A DNA stretch of 6,593 bases from Desulfobacteraceae bacterium (GCA_011390985.1 JAABRJ010000075.1:1-6593); one strand, 5' to 3'; numbered from the stretch's first letter, positions 1 to 6,333 are shown. The notes: generated from the sequence alone by a model not told the origin. Translations and numbers: made by a program.

Positions 1-628
1 CGGTGCTCTGGTGCTTGGAAACTCTACGGCAGACCACCAGCTCGACCAGTTTTACCCCCGAAGAGGCTTTCGGGAAGATTTTCTCGGCGCTCGCCTGGGC
101 GGGGGGCTCCGGCGCCTCAGCGGTCGGTGCCAGGGCCGCTGGCGATGGCTGCGGCGCAGTGGGCGCCGGGATGGTTTCAGCCGCATGGACAGCGGGTTTT
201 GGCTGAACGTCAGGGGCTGATGCGGCTGCCGGGGGCAGTGGGGCGGGAGCGGCCGCGACGGTGTCGTCACGGGCGGCCGGTGCGGCCGGAGGTGCCGGAA
301 CCAGGGCGCCTGATCCTGTCTGCGGTTGGGTGATTTTCGCCGCGGGCGCGCTCGGTCCAGGGCCGTTGGCCGGCCCGGAAGGAAAGAGCTGGTAGATGGA
401 AACCGCAGCGACGATCACGGCCGCGCATACCCAAACCGCCCGGTAGCGGCGAATGCCGCTGTGGTCTGCGGGGGGGCGGTTGGCCAAGCGGTTGCGCAGC
501 GCCGTCACGGTAGCGACGGAACGGGTTTCAGGGTCGCTGCGGTCCTCGGGGGAGAGTCCGCCGGTTTCAGTAAAGCGGGTCAGGACAAGGGTCAGGGGGA
601 GTGCGGATCGCATAAATTTTGGAACCAT
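1..628 (-). CDS. Single-pass membrane protein with Pro/Ala-rich linker, partial; possible DUF2914 start
   Basis: An open frame of 209 codons runs from an ATG at 628 off the left edge without a stop. Residues 1-63 are a polar, Arg-containing probable cytoplasmic segment. Residues 64-82 (AVWVCAAVIVAAVSIYQLF) form one convincing transmembrane helix. Residues 84-182 are a low-complexity Pro/Ala-rich linker. The last visible residues (about 191-209, GVKLVELVVCRRVSKHQST) turn back into ordinary folded-protein composition and resemble the beginning of a DUF2914 domain, which often sits at the C-terminus of bacterial membrane proteins; this match is from memory and incomplete. The gene starts 16 nt after the stop of the binding-protein gene, so it is probably cotranscribed with the ABC importer. 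No good Shine-Dalgarno precedes ATG 628 or the in-frame ATG at 613, so translation may be coupled to the upstream gene. The reading as a gene is fairly safe; the function is unknown. Confidence 0.72.
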   Translation of the reverse strand, partial: MVPKFMRSALPLTLVLTRFTETGGLSPEDRSDPETRSVATVTALRNRLANRPPADHSGIRRYRAVWVCAAVIVAAVSIYQLFPSGPANGPGPSAPAAKITQPQTGSGALVPAPPAAPAARDDTVAAAPAPLPPAAASAPDVQPKPAVHAAETIPAPTAPQPSPAALAPTAEAPEPPAQASAEKIFPKASSGVKLVELVVCRRVSKHQST

Positions 629-644
629 CGTTTCGGGGGCGCCG

Positions 645-1637
645 TCAGGGTGACACCAGGCTGGAGGCCACGTTCACCGCTGCGGGAATCAGGTTTTGGG
701 TCAGCATGATCTCTTCGGTCTGTTTCCAGGCCGCCGCATCGATCCGCCCGATGACCGTTTCGGCGGTGGGCCGCACCATCTGGCGGGTAATGTCCAGCTG
801 CTGCCGCAGCAGGGGCAGGGCGGTATCCCGGTCGTGCAGCTGGATCATGGCCAGGACCCGCTCGGCCTGGGCAGGATCGACTGCGCGTCGCCAGCCTTCA
901 AGGAGCGCTTTGAGAAATTTTTGGACGGTCCGGGGGTGTTGTTCCAGGAGTGCACGCGTGGTGATCACCGAATTGGCCACGAACCGGACGCCGGCCGCAT
1001 TGGGGTCGAAAAAGGCCACCGCCTCGCCGGCGCGCCGGAGCTTATCTTCGATGATCACCCCCTGGGCGTTGCGGTAGACCGGCCATAGGTCGACCCGGCC
1101 CTCCAAAAACGGGGTGTAGTCGTAGCGCACGCTGAAAAGCGTGGCGTCCTGTTCGCTCAGACCGCGTGTGGCCATGAGGGCCCTCATGATGGCCTCATCA
1201 TTGCCGCCAAAGGTCACCCCCAGGGTCTTGCCCCTGAAGTCTGCCGGGGTTTCGAAGCGATTGCGGTCCGGGCGATAAATCCACTGCAGGGGGTTTTGCT
1301 GGAAGATCTGGGCGATCACCACCACCGGCGAGCCCTTGGCAAGCGCCCGGATGACCTGGTCGGCGGATGCAACCCCAAACTGGGCATGCCCCAGCTCCAG
1401 TTCCTTGATGGCATCCTTTTCCGGTCCGCCGGGTTTGACGGTCACCTGGAGACCTTCAGCCTCGAAGAGCCCCTCGGCGCCGGCGTACAGATCGCCGACG
1501 ACGCTGACGTTGAAAAGCCATTTGAGACGGTAGGTAAGCGGGCCCAGGTCCCCTTCGGGTGGGCCGCAGCCGCCGACGAGCGCAGCCGAGGCCAGTAAGG
1601 CGATCAACAGGAACTCTGCAAAGATTCGGGCGCGCAT
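645..1637 (-). CDS. ABC transporter substrate-binding lipoprotein, NMT1/THI5 (SsuA-like) family
   Basis: This is the extracytoplasmic solute receptor of the importer encoded just upstream, 330 aa from the ATG at 1637. Residues 1-24 (basic N-terminus, hydrophobic core, then LVGG-C) are a lipoprotein signal peptide with Cys24 as the expected lipidated residue, so the mature protein should be membrane-anchored. The rest reads as an NMT1/THI5-like type 2 periplasmic fold: KWLFN near 39-43, the AGAEGLFEAEGL stretch near 52-63, GGPEKDAI near 70-77, FGVASADQV near 87-95, and DFRGKTLGVTFGGNDEAIM near 133-151. The frame opens at a TTG at 1682, but the ATG at 1637 is preferred because it begins a proper signal peptide, has an AGGAGG site 9 nt upstream, and shares one base with the permease stop (TGATG). 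Family members bind thiamine pyrimidine precursors, sulfonates, nitrate, riboflavin and others; I cannot assign the ligand. Confidence 0.93.
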   Translation of the reverse strand: MRARIFAEFLLIALLASAALVGGCGPPEGDLGPLTYRLKWLFNVSVVGDLYAGAEGLFEAEGLQVTVKPGGPEKDAIKELELGHAQFGVASADQVIRALAKGSPVVVIAQIFQQNPLQWIYRPDRNRFETPADFRGKTLGVTFGGNDEAIMRALMATRGLSEQDATLFSVRYDYTPFLEGRVDLWPVYRNAQGVIIEDKLRRAGEAVAFFDPNAAGVRFVANSVITTRALLEQHPRTVQKFLKALLEGWRRAVDPAQAERVLAMIQLHDRDTALPLLRQQLDITRQMVRPTAETVIGRIDAAAWKQTEEIMLTQNLIPAAVNVASSLVSP

Positions 1638-2401
1638 CAGAGCGTTCCTCCTGTGGGCAGCACGAGTTTGTGCTGCAGCCAAACCCCGATCCTTTCCAGC
1701 AAAGCCAGGTAAAGCGAGGTGAAGATGCCGATCAGGAACAGGGCCACCAGCACCTTGGCAAGGTCGCTCTGGTAGAGGGCGATGCGCAGGCTGTAGCCGA
1801 TTCCGGCATTGGCGCCGAAAAATTCGGCCACGATGGTGCCGACCATGGCGAGGGTGGCGCTGCCGGCGGTGACCGTGATCAGCTTGGCGTTGTTTTCAAA
1901 GGCCCGGATTTTGACTTCCAGCTGCCAGCGCATCCGACCGGTCATGGTGTAGAAGTGCTCGATGTCGACCACCGGCTCCGCAAAGATGCCGATAAACGAC
2001 AACAACAGCGGGAAATAACAGATCATCGCGGCGATCAGGAGCCGCGAGGCGAGCCCATCGCCCAACAGGATAAAGATGATCGGGGCGACCGCCACGATGG
2101 GGTAGGCCTGAAGGTTGTAGGCCGCCACCTTGATCAGGGCCCCGGCCCAGTTGGTCAGCCGGCCGATGATCGCCACCACCGTGGCCAGAACGATCGCCAG
2201 AAGGTGTCCCACGATCGCCACTGCCAGGGTGTTCAGGGCGTCCCCCAGGTAGCGGCTGAAAACGGCTTCCGCGGTCTGCCACAGGTCCGCCGGGCTGGGG
2301 ATCACGTAGTCCGAAAGGGCGAAAACCAGCTTGATGGCCTGCAGGCCGCCGAGGGCTGCCAGGTAGATGATGACAAACTGGTAGATCCGTTTAGGCAGCA
2401 T
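1637..2401 (-). CDS. ABC transporter permease, SsuC/ThiX-like (BPD_transp_1)
   Basis: This is the membrane-spanning subunit of the importer, 254 aa. About six hydrophobic segments can be read near residues 7-27, 58-80, 91-113, 120-140, 175-196 and 214-235. The N-terminal YVIPSPADLW (32-41) and the C-terminal GTIVAEFFGANAGIGYSL (188-205) are typical of the SsuC/TauC/ThiX branch. The cytoplasmic coupling segment is recognisable near 150-175 (YTMTGRMRWQLEVKIR, then AFENNAKLIT), but it lacks the prolines usual after the conserved Gly. The frame extends upstream to a TTG at 2443; I chose ATG 2401 because GGAG lies 7 nt before it and the length then fits the family. It overlaps the end of the ATPase gene by 11 nt and touches the binding-protein start, indicating translational coupling. 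The transported compound is unknown. Confidence 0.92.
   Translation of the reverse strand: MLPKRIYQFVIIYLAALGGLQAIKLVFALSDYVIPSPADLWQTAEAVFSRYLGDALNTLAVAIVGHLLAIVLATVVAIIGRLTNWAGALIKVAAYNLQAYPIVAVAPIIFILLGDGLASRLLIAAMICYFPLLLSFIGIFAEPVVDIEHFYTMTGRMRWQLEVKIRAFENNAKLITVTAGSATLAMVGTIVAEFFGANAGIGYSLRIALYQSDLAKVLVALFLIGIFTSLYLALLERIGVWLQHKLVLPTGGTL
1647..1652 (-). promoter_or_regulatory. Shine-Dalgarno of the binding-protein gene
   Basis: The minus strand reads AGGAGG, followed by 9 nt and ATG at 1637. It lies inside the 3' end of the permease gene. It fixes the lipoprotein start at 1637 instead of the upstream TTG at 1682. Confidence 0.85.
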
Positions 2402-3083
2402 GCACGATCTCCAGCATGGCGCGCTCCAGCCGGCTTTTGTCAAGAGGCTGGTCCGGGGCCAGGTCCAGGCCGGCGATGGAAACCGCCTGGGGCTGTTTGG
2501 CCGTATTCCGCAGCACGACGACCTCCCGGCAGAATTTGGCCACCTCGGACACGTTGTGGGAGATGTACAGAAACCCCTTATCCGGAAACATCCCCTTAAT
2601 TTTCAGGAGGATCTTTTCCCGGGTGGTTTCATCCACATTGGCCAGGCTTTCATCCATGATGAGCAGATCGAAATCCTGCACCAGGTAGCGGGTCAGGTTG
2701 GCCCGGTTTTTCTGGCCGAGCGAAAGCTGCGAAAACCGAGCGTCGATGCAGCCCTCCAGACCGAAAGAGCCGATCAGATCCGCCATGCGCTCCCGGCGCG
2801 AGGGCGGGGTGACCTTGGCGATGTGATCCCCGACGCAGGACCAGCCGGGGAGCCGTTCAAGATTGTAAGAGTATAGCGTCCGTGCCACGCCGGGGGTTTC
2901 GATGCGGCCCTCGTAGCGCGGGCCGTTGCCGGCGATCATCCTGGCCAGGGTGGTCTTCCCGACCCCCGAGGGGCCGAAGAGGGCGTGGAAACCCGGTCCC
3001 CGGAGGCAGAAACTGAGATCGGCGAAGACCGCGGCTTCGGCATTGGGGTAGCGGTAGCGTATATTGCGACAGTCAATCAGCAC
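2391..3083 (-). CDS. ABC transporter ATP-binding protein (nitrate/sulfonate/HMP-type importer branch)
   Basis: This is the ATPase that powers the importer, 230 aa from the GTG at 3083. Visible motifs are Walker A GPSGVGKTT (37-45), signature LSLGQ (120-124), Walker B LLIMDE (140-145) with the catalytic Glu, D-loop LANVD (147-151), and switch His176 in YISHN. The segment that should carry the Q-loop glutamine reads YSYNLERLPGW (71-81) and has no Gln; the residue after the catalytic Glu is Ser rather than the usual Pro. The start is uncertain. No in-frame ATG exists before the Walker A region, and the frame opens at a TTG at 3134. GTG 3083 gives an N-terminus that lines up with the family (LIDCRNIRYRYPN, then the P-loop), whereas the TTG adds 17 Pro/Ala-rich residues. 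Neither has a clear Shine-Dalgarno. The gene is coupled downstream to the permease. Confidence 0.92.
   Translation of the reverse strand: MLIDCRNIRYRYPNAEAAVFADLSFCLRGPGFHALFGPSGVGKTTLARMIAGNGPRYEGRIETPGVARTLYSYNLERLPGWSCVGDHIAKVTPPSRRERMADLIGSFGLEGCIDARFSQLSLGQKNRANLTRYLVQDFDLLIMDESLANVDETTREKILLKIKGMFPDKGFLYISHNVSEVAKFCREVVVLRNTAKQPQAVSIAGLDLAPDQPLDKSRLERAMLEIVHAA
2409..2412 (-). promoter_or_regulatory. Shine-Dalgarno of the permease gene
   Basis: The minus strand reads GGAG 7 nt before ATG 2401, within the last codons of the ATPase gene. It supports the 254-residue permease over the longer TTG-initiated version. Confidence 0.65.
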
Positions 3084-3162
3084 GGCACGCTTCGCTTTAA
3101 GCGGCAGGAAGTCTGGGGCTGCCCGGGGCGGCAACCCGAATCAGGCGCAGCCCGCGCCGCCA

Positions 3163-3208
3163 ACCAGAGCGGCCGCAGCGGGAGTGCGGCCGGCTGCCGT
3201 CCGCTGGT
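3163..3208 (-). repeat. Hairpin between peptidase and ABC ATPase genes
   Basis: An inverted repeat fills most of the short gap. The 7-bp arms GGCCGCA (3171-3177) and TGCGGCC (3185-3191) are perfect around a 7-nt loop. They are extended by AGC/GCT across one bulged G, and there is an outer ACCAG/CTGGT pair at 3163-3167 and 3204-3208. No T-run follows in the minus direction, so it is not a typical intrinsic terminator. It could partly separate expression of the peptidase from the importer or stabilise a processed mRNA end. Confidence 0.45.
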
Positions 3209-3210
3209 CG

Positions 3211-4338
3211 CTATCGGTTCGGTCCGGTCAACTGCTTGCGGCCGGCGCCGCTTTGTTCGGTAATCCCGCGGGATACGACCATTTCCCGGCCGATCTGCAT
3301 TCCGTCCCTTAGCACAGTTTGATCCTGGTTTGAAACGTTTCTTCTAAAGTGCCGGGTCCGGGGATAGCGGTCGGCAATGTAAGCCCGGAGCTGTGGGTCT
3401 TCGATTTTGAGCGGCAGGCGCGTCTTGGGGTCCTCGGATTTTTGGCCGCGATGCTGCTGCAGCTTGGAGCGGAAGCCCTCGATAATCCCCACCGCAAAAT
3501 CCGTCAGGCGGAAGCGGTTGAGCCCTTTGTCGCGGTTGTAATCCGCCCATTGACGACGGATGAAATGACCGACAAAGTCATGGACATAACTGGCCGTTTG
3601 AATGTTTTGACGGGTGCCGCTGATCTCCAGGACCCGGCCCATTTTGCCGCGCGCCAGGACGAAGGTTGGCACCCACAGACCTTCAATAAAGTAAAAATCC
3701 TGCAGCAGGCGGGCCAGATGGTAGGCCTCGCGCTGCTGGCGCAGGGCCGGGGCGCCGACGAAGACGCTGACAAAAGCGCGCCGCCGTCCGCGTTCCAGAA
3801 CACCGAGATTGTAGCGCGCCATGAGTTCGTGGGCCTTGGCCATGGCGGCCTCGGCTTCGTTGCGGTTGCGGCTCTGGGCGAGCGCCATGAGTTTGCGGAT
3901 CCTCAGCAGGCGGCGGTCTTCGTCGCTCAGCGCCTCGTCTTGGAGGCGCTCCGCCAGGGGGCGGAAGCGGCCGGAGGCCTCGGGGTTGGCGCGCAGGAGG
4001 CGGCAAGCCTCGTGAAATTTGGGGCCGTGGGGCGTTTCGGCGCCGGCTGCCAAGACCTGGTCGGCCATCTGGTGCGCCATCTCGTGGAGCAGAACCTCCC
4101 GCACCGAGTCCCAGCCGTAATCCAGAACCAGACGGCGGCTGAGGCCGATTTCGGCCCGTCCGGGGTGCCAGTACCCCAGCCGTGACGAGAGGTTTTCGAG
4201 CGTCAAAAGGGGTTTTGCCATCCGCCGGCGAAGGGGGGGCGGCAGGACCCAGAGAGCCGCTTCCCACTCTAAGGAAAGGCCGTAAAGAATTCGGCGCTCC
4301 AGTTCCGCCGTCTTCGGTCGCGGAGGGGGATGATGCAT
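3211..4338 (-). CDS. SprT-like zinc metallopeptidase / DUF2786 domain protein
   Basis: The product is a 375-aa soluble protein with no signal peptide. The N-terminal part (to about residue 125) is SprT-like: HEMAH at 85-89 gives the two zinc-binding His and the catalytic Glu, and the HGPKFHEAC segment with His109 supplies the expected third ligand. This is followed by a DUF2786-type helical segment near 145-183 (IRKLMALAQS, then NEAEAAMAKAHELMARYNL). The remaining ~190 residues are aromatic- and Arg-rich, with no domain I can name; they end in a Gly-spaced DGMQIGREMVVSRGI stretch. SprT/Spartan-like peptidases are linked to proteolysis of DNA-bound proteins in some organisms, but that role is not shown for this combination. 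ATG 4338 is chosen (GGAG 11 nt upstream); a GTG at 4350 is the alternative. It heads the minus-strand block, separated from the ATPase gene by a hairpin-bearing gap of 76-127 nt. Confidence 0.88.
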   Translation of the reverse strand: MHHPPPRPKTAELERRILYGLSLEWEAALWVLPPPLRRRMAKPLLTLENLSSRLGYWHPGRAEIGLSRRLVLDYGWDSVREVLLHEMAHQMADQVLAAGAETPHGPKFHEACRLLRANPEASGRFRPLAERLQDEALSDEDRRLLRIRKLMALAQSRNRNEAEAAMAKAHELMARYNLGVLERGRRRAFVSVFVGAPALRQQREAYHLARLLQDFYFIEGLWVPTFVLARGKMGRVLEISGTRQNIQTASYVHDFVGHFIRRQWADYNRDKGLNRFRLTDFAVGIIEGFRSKLQQHRGQKSEDPKTRLPLKIEDPQLRAYIADRYPRTRHFRRNVSNQDQTVLRDGMQIGREMVVSRGITEQSGAGRKQLTGPNR

Positions 4339-4359
4339 GGCCGTCGTCACTCCGGGAGG

Positions 4360-4388
4360 ATTTCAAAAAATCGGGACATGGTTTTCAA
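4360..4388 (-). promoter_or_regulatory. Candidate promoter of the minus-strand block
   Basis: On the minus strand TTGAAA (4388-4383) and TGAAAT (4365-4360) are separated by 17 nt, a fair sigma70-type match (5/6 and 4/6). Transcription would start near 4353, giving a very short leader that begins close to the GGAG of the peptidase gene. No better minus-strand pair was seen between 4339 and 4500. The call is weak. Confidence 0.3.
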
Positions 4389-4480
4389 TGGCGGCTGACC
4401 CTAATACGGGCGCCGCGAAATTTCAACCGCAGATGCGGGTTGCGGGTAGAACGTTAAAAAAACCTGGCGGAAAAATCGGG

Positions 4481-4509
4481 TTGACAGTTCGCTGGGCGGC
4501 GTGTAAATT
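4481..4509 (+). promoter_or_regulatory. Sigma70-type promoter of the acyl-CoA synthetase gene
   Basis: A perfect -35 box TTGACA (4481-4486) is followed by a 17-nt spacer and TAAATT (4504-4509), a 4/6 match to the -10 consensus. Transcription should begin around 4516, leaving a leader of about 190 nt before the ATG at 4708. The A/T-rich bases at 4454-4475 upstream could act as an UP-like element. Confidence 0.7.
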
Positions 4510-4516
4510 GCCTTGG

Positions 4517-4532
4517 GACCGAGCGCTCGTTC
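4517..4532 (+). promoter_or_regulatory. Near-palindromic operator candidate at the transcription start
   Basis: The sequence GACCGAGCGCTCGTTC contains a perfect 10-bp palindrome CGAGCGCTCG (4520-4529). Both halves extend after a single mismatch pair to 16 bp in total. It sits directly after the -10 box, at about +1 to +17, where a bound repressor would block transcription. Size and symmetry resemble operators of TetR-type regulators of acyl-CoA metabolism, but no regulator gene is in the window. Confidence 0.45.
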
Positions 4533-4581
4533 AGGTTCGGGCCATCCCGGCGTTGCAGCCTGTCCGCCGGCGCCATCCACC

Positions 4582-4604
4582 CGCCCGCCAGCCGGGCGCT
4601 TTTT
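4582..4604 (+). terminator. Terminator-like hairpin inside the acyl-CoA synthetase leader
   Basis: The 6-bp arms CGCCCG (4582-4587) and CGGGCG (4593-4598) enclose the 5-nt loop CCAGC and are followed by C and five T residues (4600-4604). This has the form of a short intrinsic terminator lying between the promoter and the gene, so it may be an attenuator. An alternative partner exists upstream: GCGCC at about 4570-4574 can pair with GGCGC at 4595-4599, which would disrupt the terminator stem. Confidence 0.4.
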
Positions 4605-4608
4605 CGAT

Positions 4609-4645
4609 GCAGCAGCTTCGTGAAGCCTTAAGGTACCGCTGCTGC
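4609..4645 (+). repeat. 8-bp inverted repeat in the acyl-CoA synthetase leader
   Basis: GCAGCAGC (4609-4616) and GCTGCTGC (4638-4645) are exact reverse complements separated by 21 nt. The interior holds further symmetry, CTT/AAG around CGTG and the palindrome CCTTAAGG (4626-4633). It would form a stable stem in the leader mRNA between the T-run and the ribosome binding site. Confidence 0.5.
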
Positions 4646-4658
4646 GCCGAACCGCTCT

Positions 4659-4699
4659 GCCGGGCATTCCGGCCAGACGTGACGCATCACGGAAAGGAG
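4659..4699 (+). promoter_or_regulatory. Ribosome binding site of the acyl-CoA synthetase gene with adjacent small hairpin
   Basis: AGGAG (4695-4699) lies 8 nt before ATG 4708, a strong and well-placed Shine-Dalgarno that fixes the start. Just upstream, GCCGG (4659-4663) and CCGGC (4669-4673) form a 5-bp stem with loop GCATT. It leaves the binding site itself free. Confidence 0.7.
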
Positions 4700-4707
4700 A
4701 AGAACTC

Positions 4708-6318
4708 ATGGCCGAACTCAAGGTGAATTTCGACGTTTTGTCCCCCGTTAAATTCCTGGTCCGCAGCGCCGCTGTTTACCCCGACAAGGTGGCGGTCGTC
4801 TATGGTGAAAAACGTTACACCTACCGCGAATTTTACGAACGGGTCAACCGGCTGGCCAGCGCCCTGACCCGCATCGGGATCGGCAAGGACGACAAGGTGG
4901 CCTTCATCTGCCCCAACACACCGCCCATGCTGGAGGCCCACTACGCCGTACCCATGATCGGGGCCGCGCTGGTGAGCGTCAACATTCGACTTTCATCCCA
5001 TGAAGTCGGCTACATCATCGATCACTCGGATGCCAAGGCGGTCTTCGTCGACAATGAGTTCGCGCATCTGGTGGTTCCCAACCTCGGCGCGATTCCCAAG
5101 GTCAAATCCCTGGTCAACATCTGCGACATCAGCCCCGATAAACCTCTGAACGGGCTCGATTACGAAGCTTTCCTGGCCACCGGCGCCCCCGACCCGGTGC
5201 CCATCGTGGTGGATGACGAATACCAGGTGGCCACCATCAACTACACCAGCGGCACCACCGGCCTGCCCAAAGGGGTCATGTACCACCACCGCGGCGCCTA
5301 CCTGAACGCCATCGGCGAAATGCTTGAAATCAAATTTACACCCAGTTCGGTCTACCTCTGGACCCTGCCCATGTTTCACTGCAACGGGTGGTGTTTCACC
5401 TGGGCCGTGACGGCCATGGGCGGCACCCACGTGTGCCTGCGGCAGGTGCTTGCCAAGGAAATCTTCCGGATGATCGAAACCGAAGGGGTTTCCCACCTGT
5501 GCGCTGCCCCGACCGTCCTGATCACCATGTCCACCTATCCGGGCGCCAAGGATATCCGCCTGCCGCGAAAGGTTGAGATCATGACCGCCGGTGCTCCGCC
5601 GGCCCCCACGGTGATTCAAAACGTGGAGGCCATGGGCGCCAACATTACCCACACCTACGGGTTGACCGAGGTCTTCGGCCCGCACAGCGTGTGCGCCTGG
5701 AAAGAGGAGTGGAACGATCTGCCGGTCGAGGAAAAGACCAAGATCAAGGCCCGCCAGGGTGTGCCGTTTATTCTGACCCACTACATGGACGTCTTCGATC
5801 CTAGCACGATGCAACCGGTTCCCCGCGACGGGCAGACCATCGGGGAGATCGTCATGCGCGGCAACAACGTCATGCTGGGCTATTACAAGGACCCCGAGGC
5901 GACCGCCACCGCGTTTGAAGGCGGCTGGTTTCACAGCGGGGATCTGGCGGTGATGCACCCGGACGGTTACGCCCAGATCATGGACCGCAAGAAGGACATC
6001 ATTATCAGCGGCGGTGAGAATATCTCCACCGTCGAAGTCGAAAACGTCATCTACCGGCACCCGGACGTTCTGGAGGTGGCGGTGGTGTCGATTCCGGATC
6101 CCAAGTGGGGCGAGGTTCCCAAGGCCTTTGTCGTGCCCCGGGAGGGCCACAATCCAACGGCAGAAGACATCATCAATTTCTGCAAGGCAAATCTGGCCCG
6201 TTTCAAGGCCCCCAAGACAGTCGAGTTCGGGCCGCTGCCCAAAACCGCCACCGGCAAGATTCAGAAGTTCAAGCTGCGCGACAAGGAGTGGGCCGGCAAG
6301 GAGCGCAAGGTCAATTAG
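4708..6318 (+). CDS. AMP-forming acyl-CoA synthetase (fatty-acid/AAE-type CoA ligase)
   Basis: A complete 536-aa enzyme that activates a carboxylic acid with ATP to an acyl-adenylate and then forms acyl-CoA. All core ANL-superfamily motifs are present: P-loop YTSGTTGLPKG (179-189), PMFHCNGW (221-228), YGLTE (317-321), HSGD (409-412), DRKKDIIISGGENIS (426-440) at the hinge between large and small domains, and PKTATGK (511-517) with the catalytic Lys517. No signal peptide or transmembrane segment is seen, so it should be cytosolic. The PMFHCNGW context and length point to the branch that includes plant acyl-activating enzymes, bacterial medium/long-chain ligases and DmdB-like methylmercaptopropionate ligases. 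The exact acid (short, medium, branched or sulfur-containing) cannot be read from sequence alone. It is transcribed from its own promoter, divergently from the minus-strand block, and followed by terminator-like structures. The start is firm: ATG with AGGAG 8 nt upstream. Confidence 0.96.
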   Translation: MAELKVNFDVLSPVKFLVRSAAVYPDKVAVVYGEKRYTYREFYERVNRLASALTRIGIGKDDKVAFICPNTPPMLEAHYAVPMIGAALVSVNIRLSSHEVGYIIDHSDAKAVFVDNEFAHLVVPNLGAIPKVKSLVNICDISPDKPLNGLDYEAFLATGAPDPVPIVVDDEYQVATINYTSGTTGLPKGVMYHHRGAYLNAIGEMLEIKFTPSSVYLWTLPMFHCNGWCFTWAVTAMGGTHVCLRQVLAKEIFRMIETEGVSHLCAAPTVLITMSTYPGAKDIRLPRKVEIMTAGAPPAPTVIQNVEAMGANITHTYGLTEVFGPHSVCAWKEEWNDLPVEEKTKIKARQGVPFILTHYMDVFDPSTMQPVPRDGQTIGEIVMRGNNVMLGYYKDPEATATAFEGGWFHSGDLAVMHPDGYAQIMDRKKDIIISGGENISTVEVENVIYRHPDVLEVAVVSIPDPKWGEVPKAFVVPREGHNPTAEDIINFCKANLARFKAPKTVEFGPLPKTATGKIQKFKLRDKEWAGKERKVN

Positions 6319-6333
6319 CCGTCTCTAAGAAAC

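Noticed and set aside
326..709. 127-codon plus-strand open frame near the left end
   Set aside because: It is antisense to the membrane-protein gene and the end of the binding-protein gene, and its product is Arg/Gly-rich without domain features.
1559..2599. 346-codon plus-strand open frame over the permease and ATPase genes
   Set aside because: It runs antisense to two clear ABC transporter genes, starts with GTG, and its product is a low-complexity His/Asp/Gln/Gly-rich string with no domain; it is a GC-driven shadow.
3349..4185. 278-codon plus-strand open frame opposite the peptidase gene
   Set aside because: Antisense to the SprT-like/DUF2786 gene, with no recognisable domain and no ribosome binding site of note.
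4434..4447. Tandem TGCGGGT repeat with adjacent CAACCGCA inverted segment
   Set aside because: It is short and imperfect, in a GC-rich spacer, and not placed at either promoter; too weak to call an operator.
4608..4726. Short leader-peptide frame starting at ATG 4608 and running into the acyl-CoA synthetase gene
   Set aside because: It has no Shine-Dalgarno (it follows the T-run directly) and no run of a regulatory codon; it most likely arises by chance.
4993..6150. 385-codon minus-strand open frame inside the acyl-CoA synthetase gene
   Set aside because: It is antisense to a gene with all family motifs; the product is His/Val/Gly/Asp-rich shadow sequence typical of high GC3 coding DNA.
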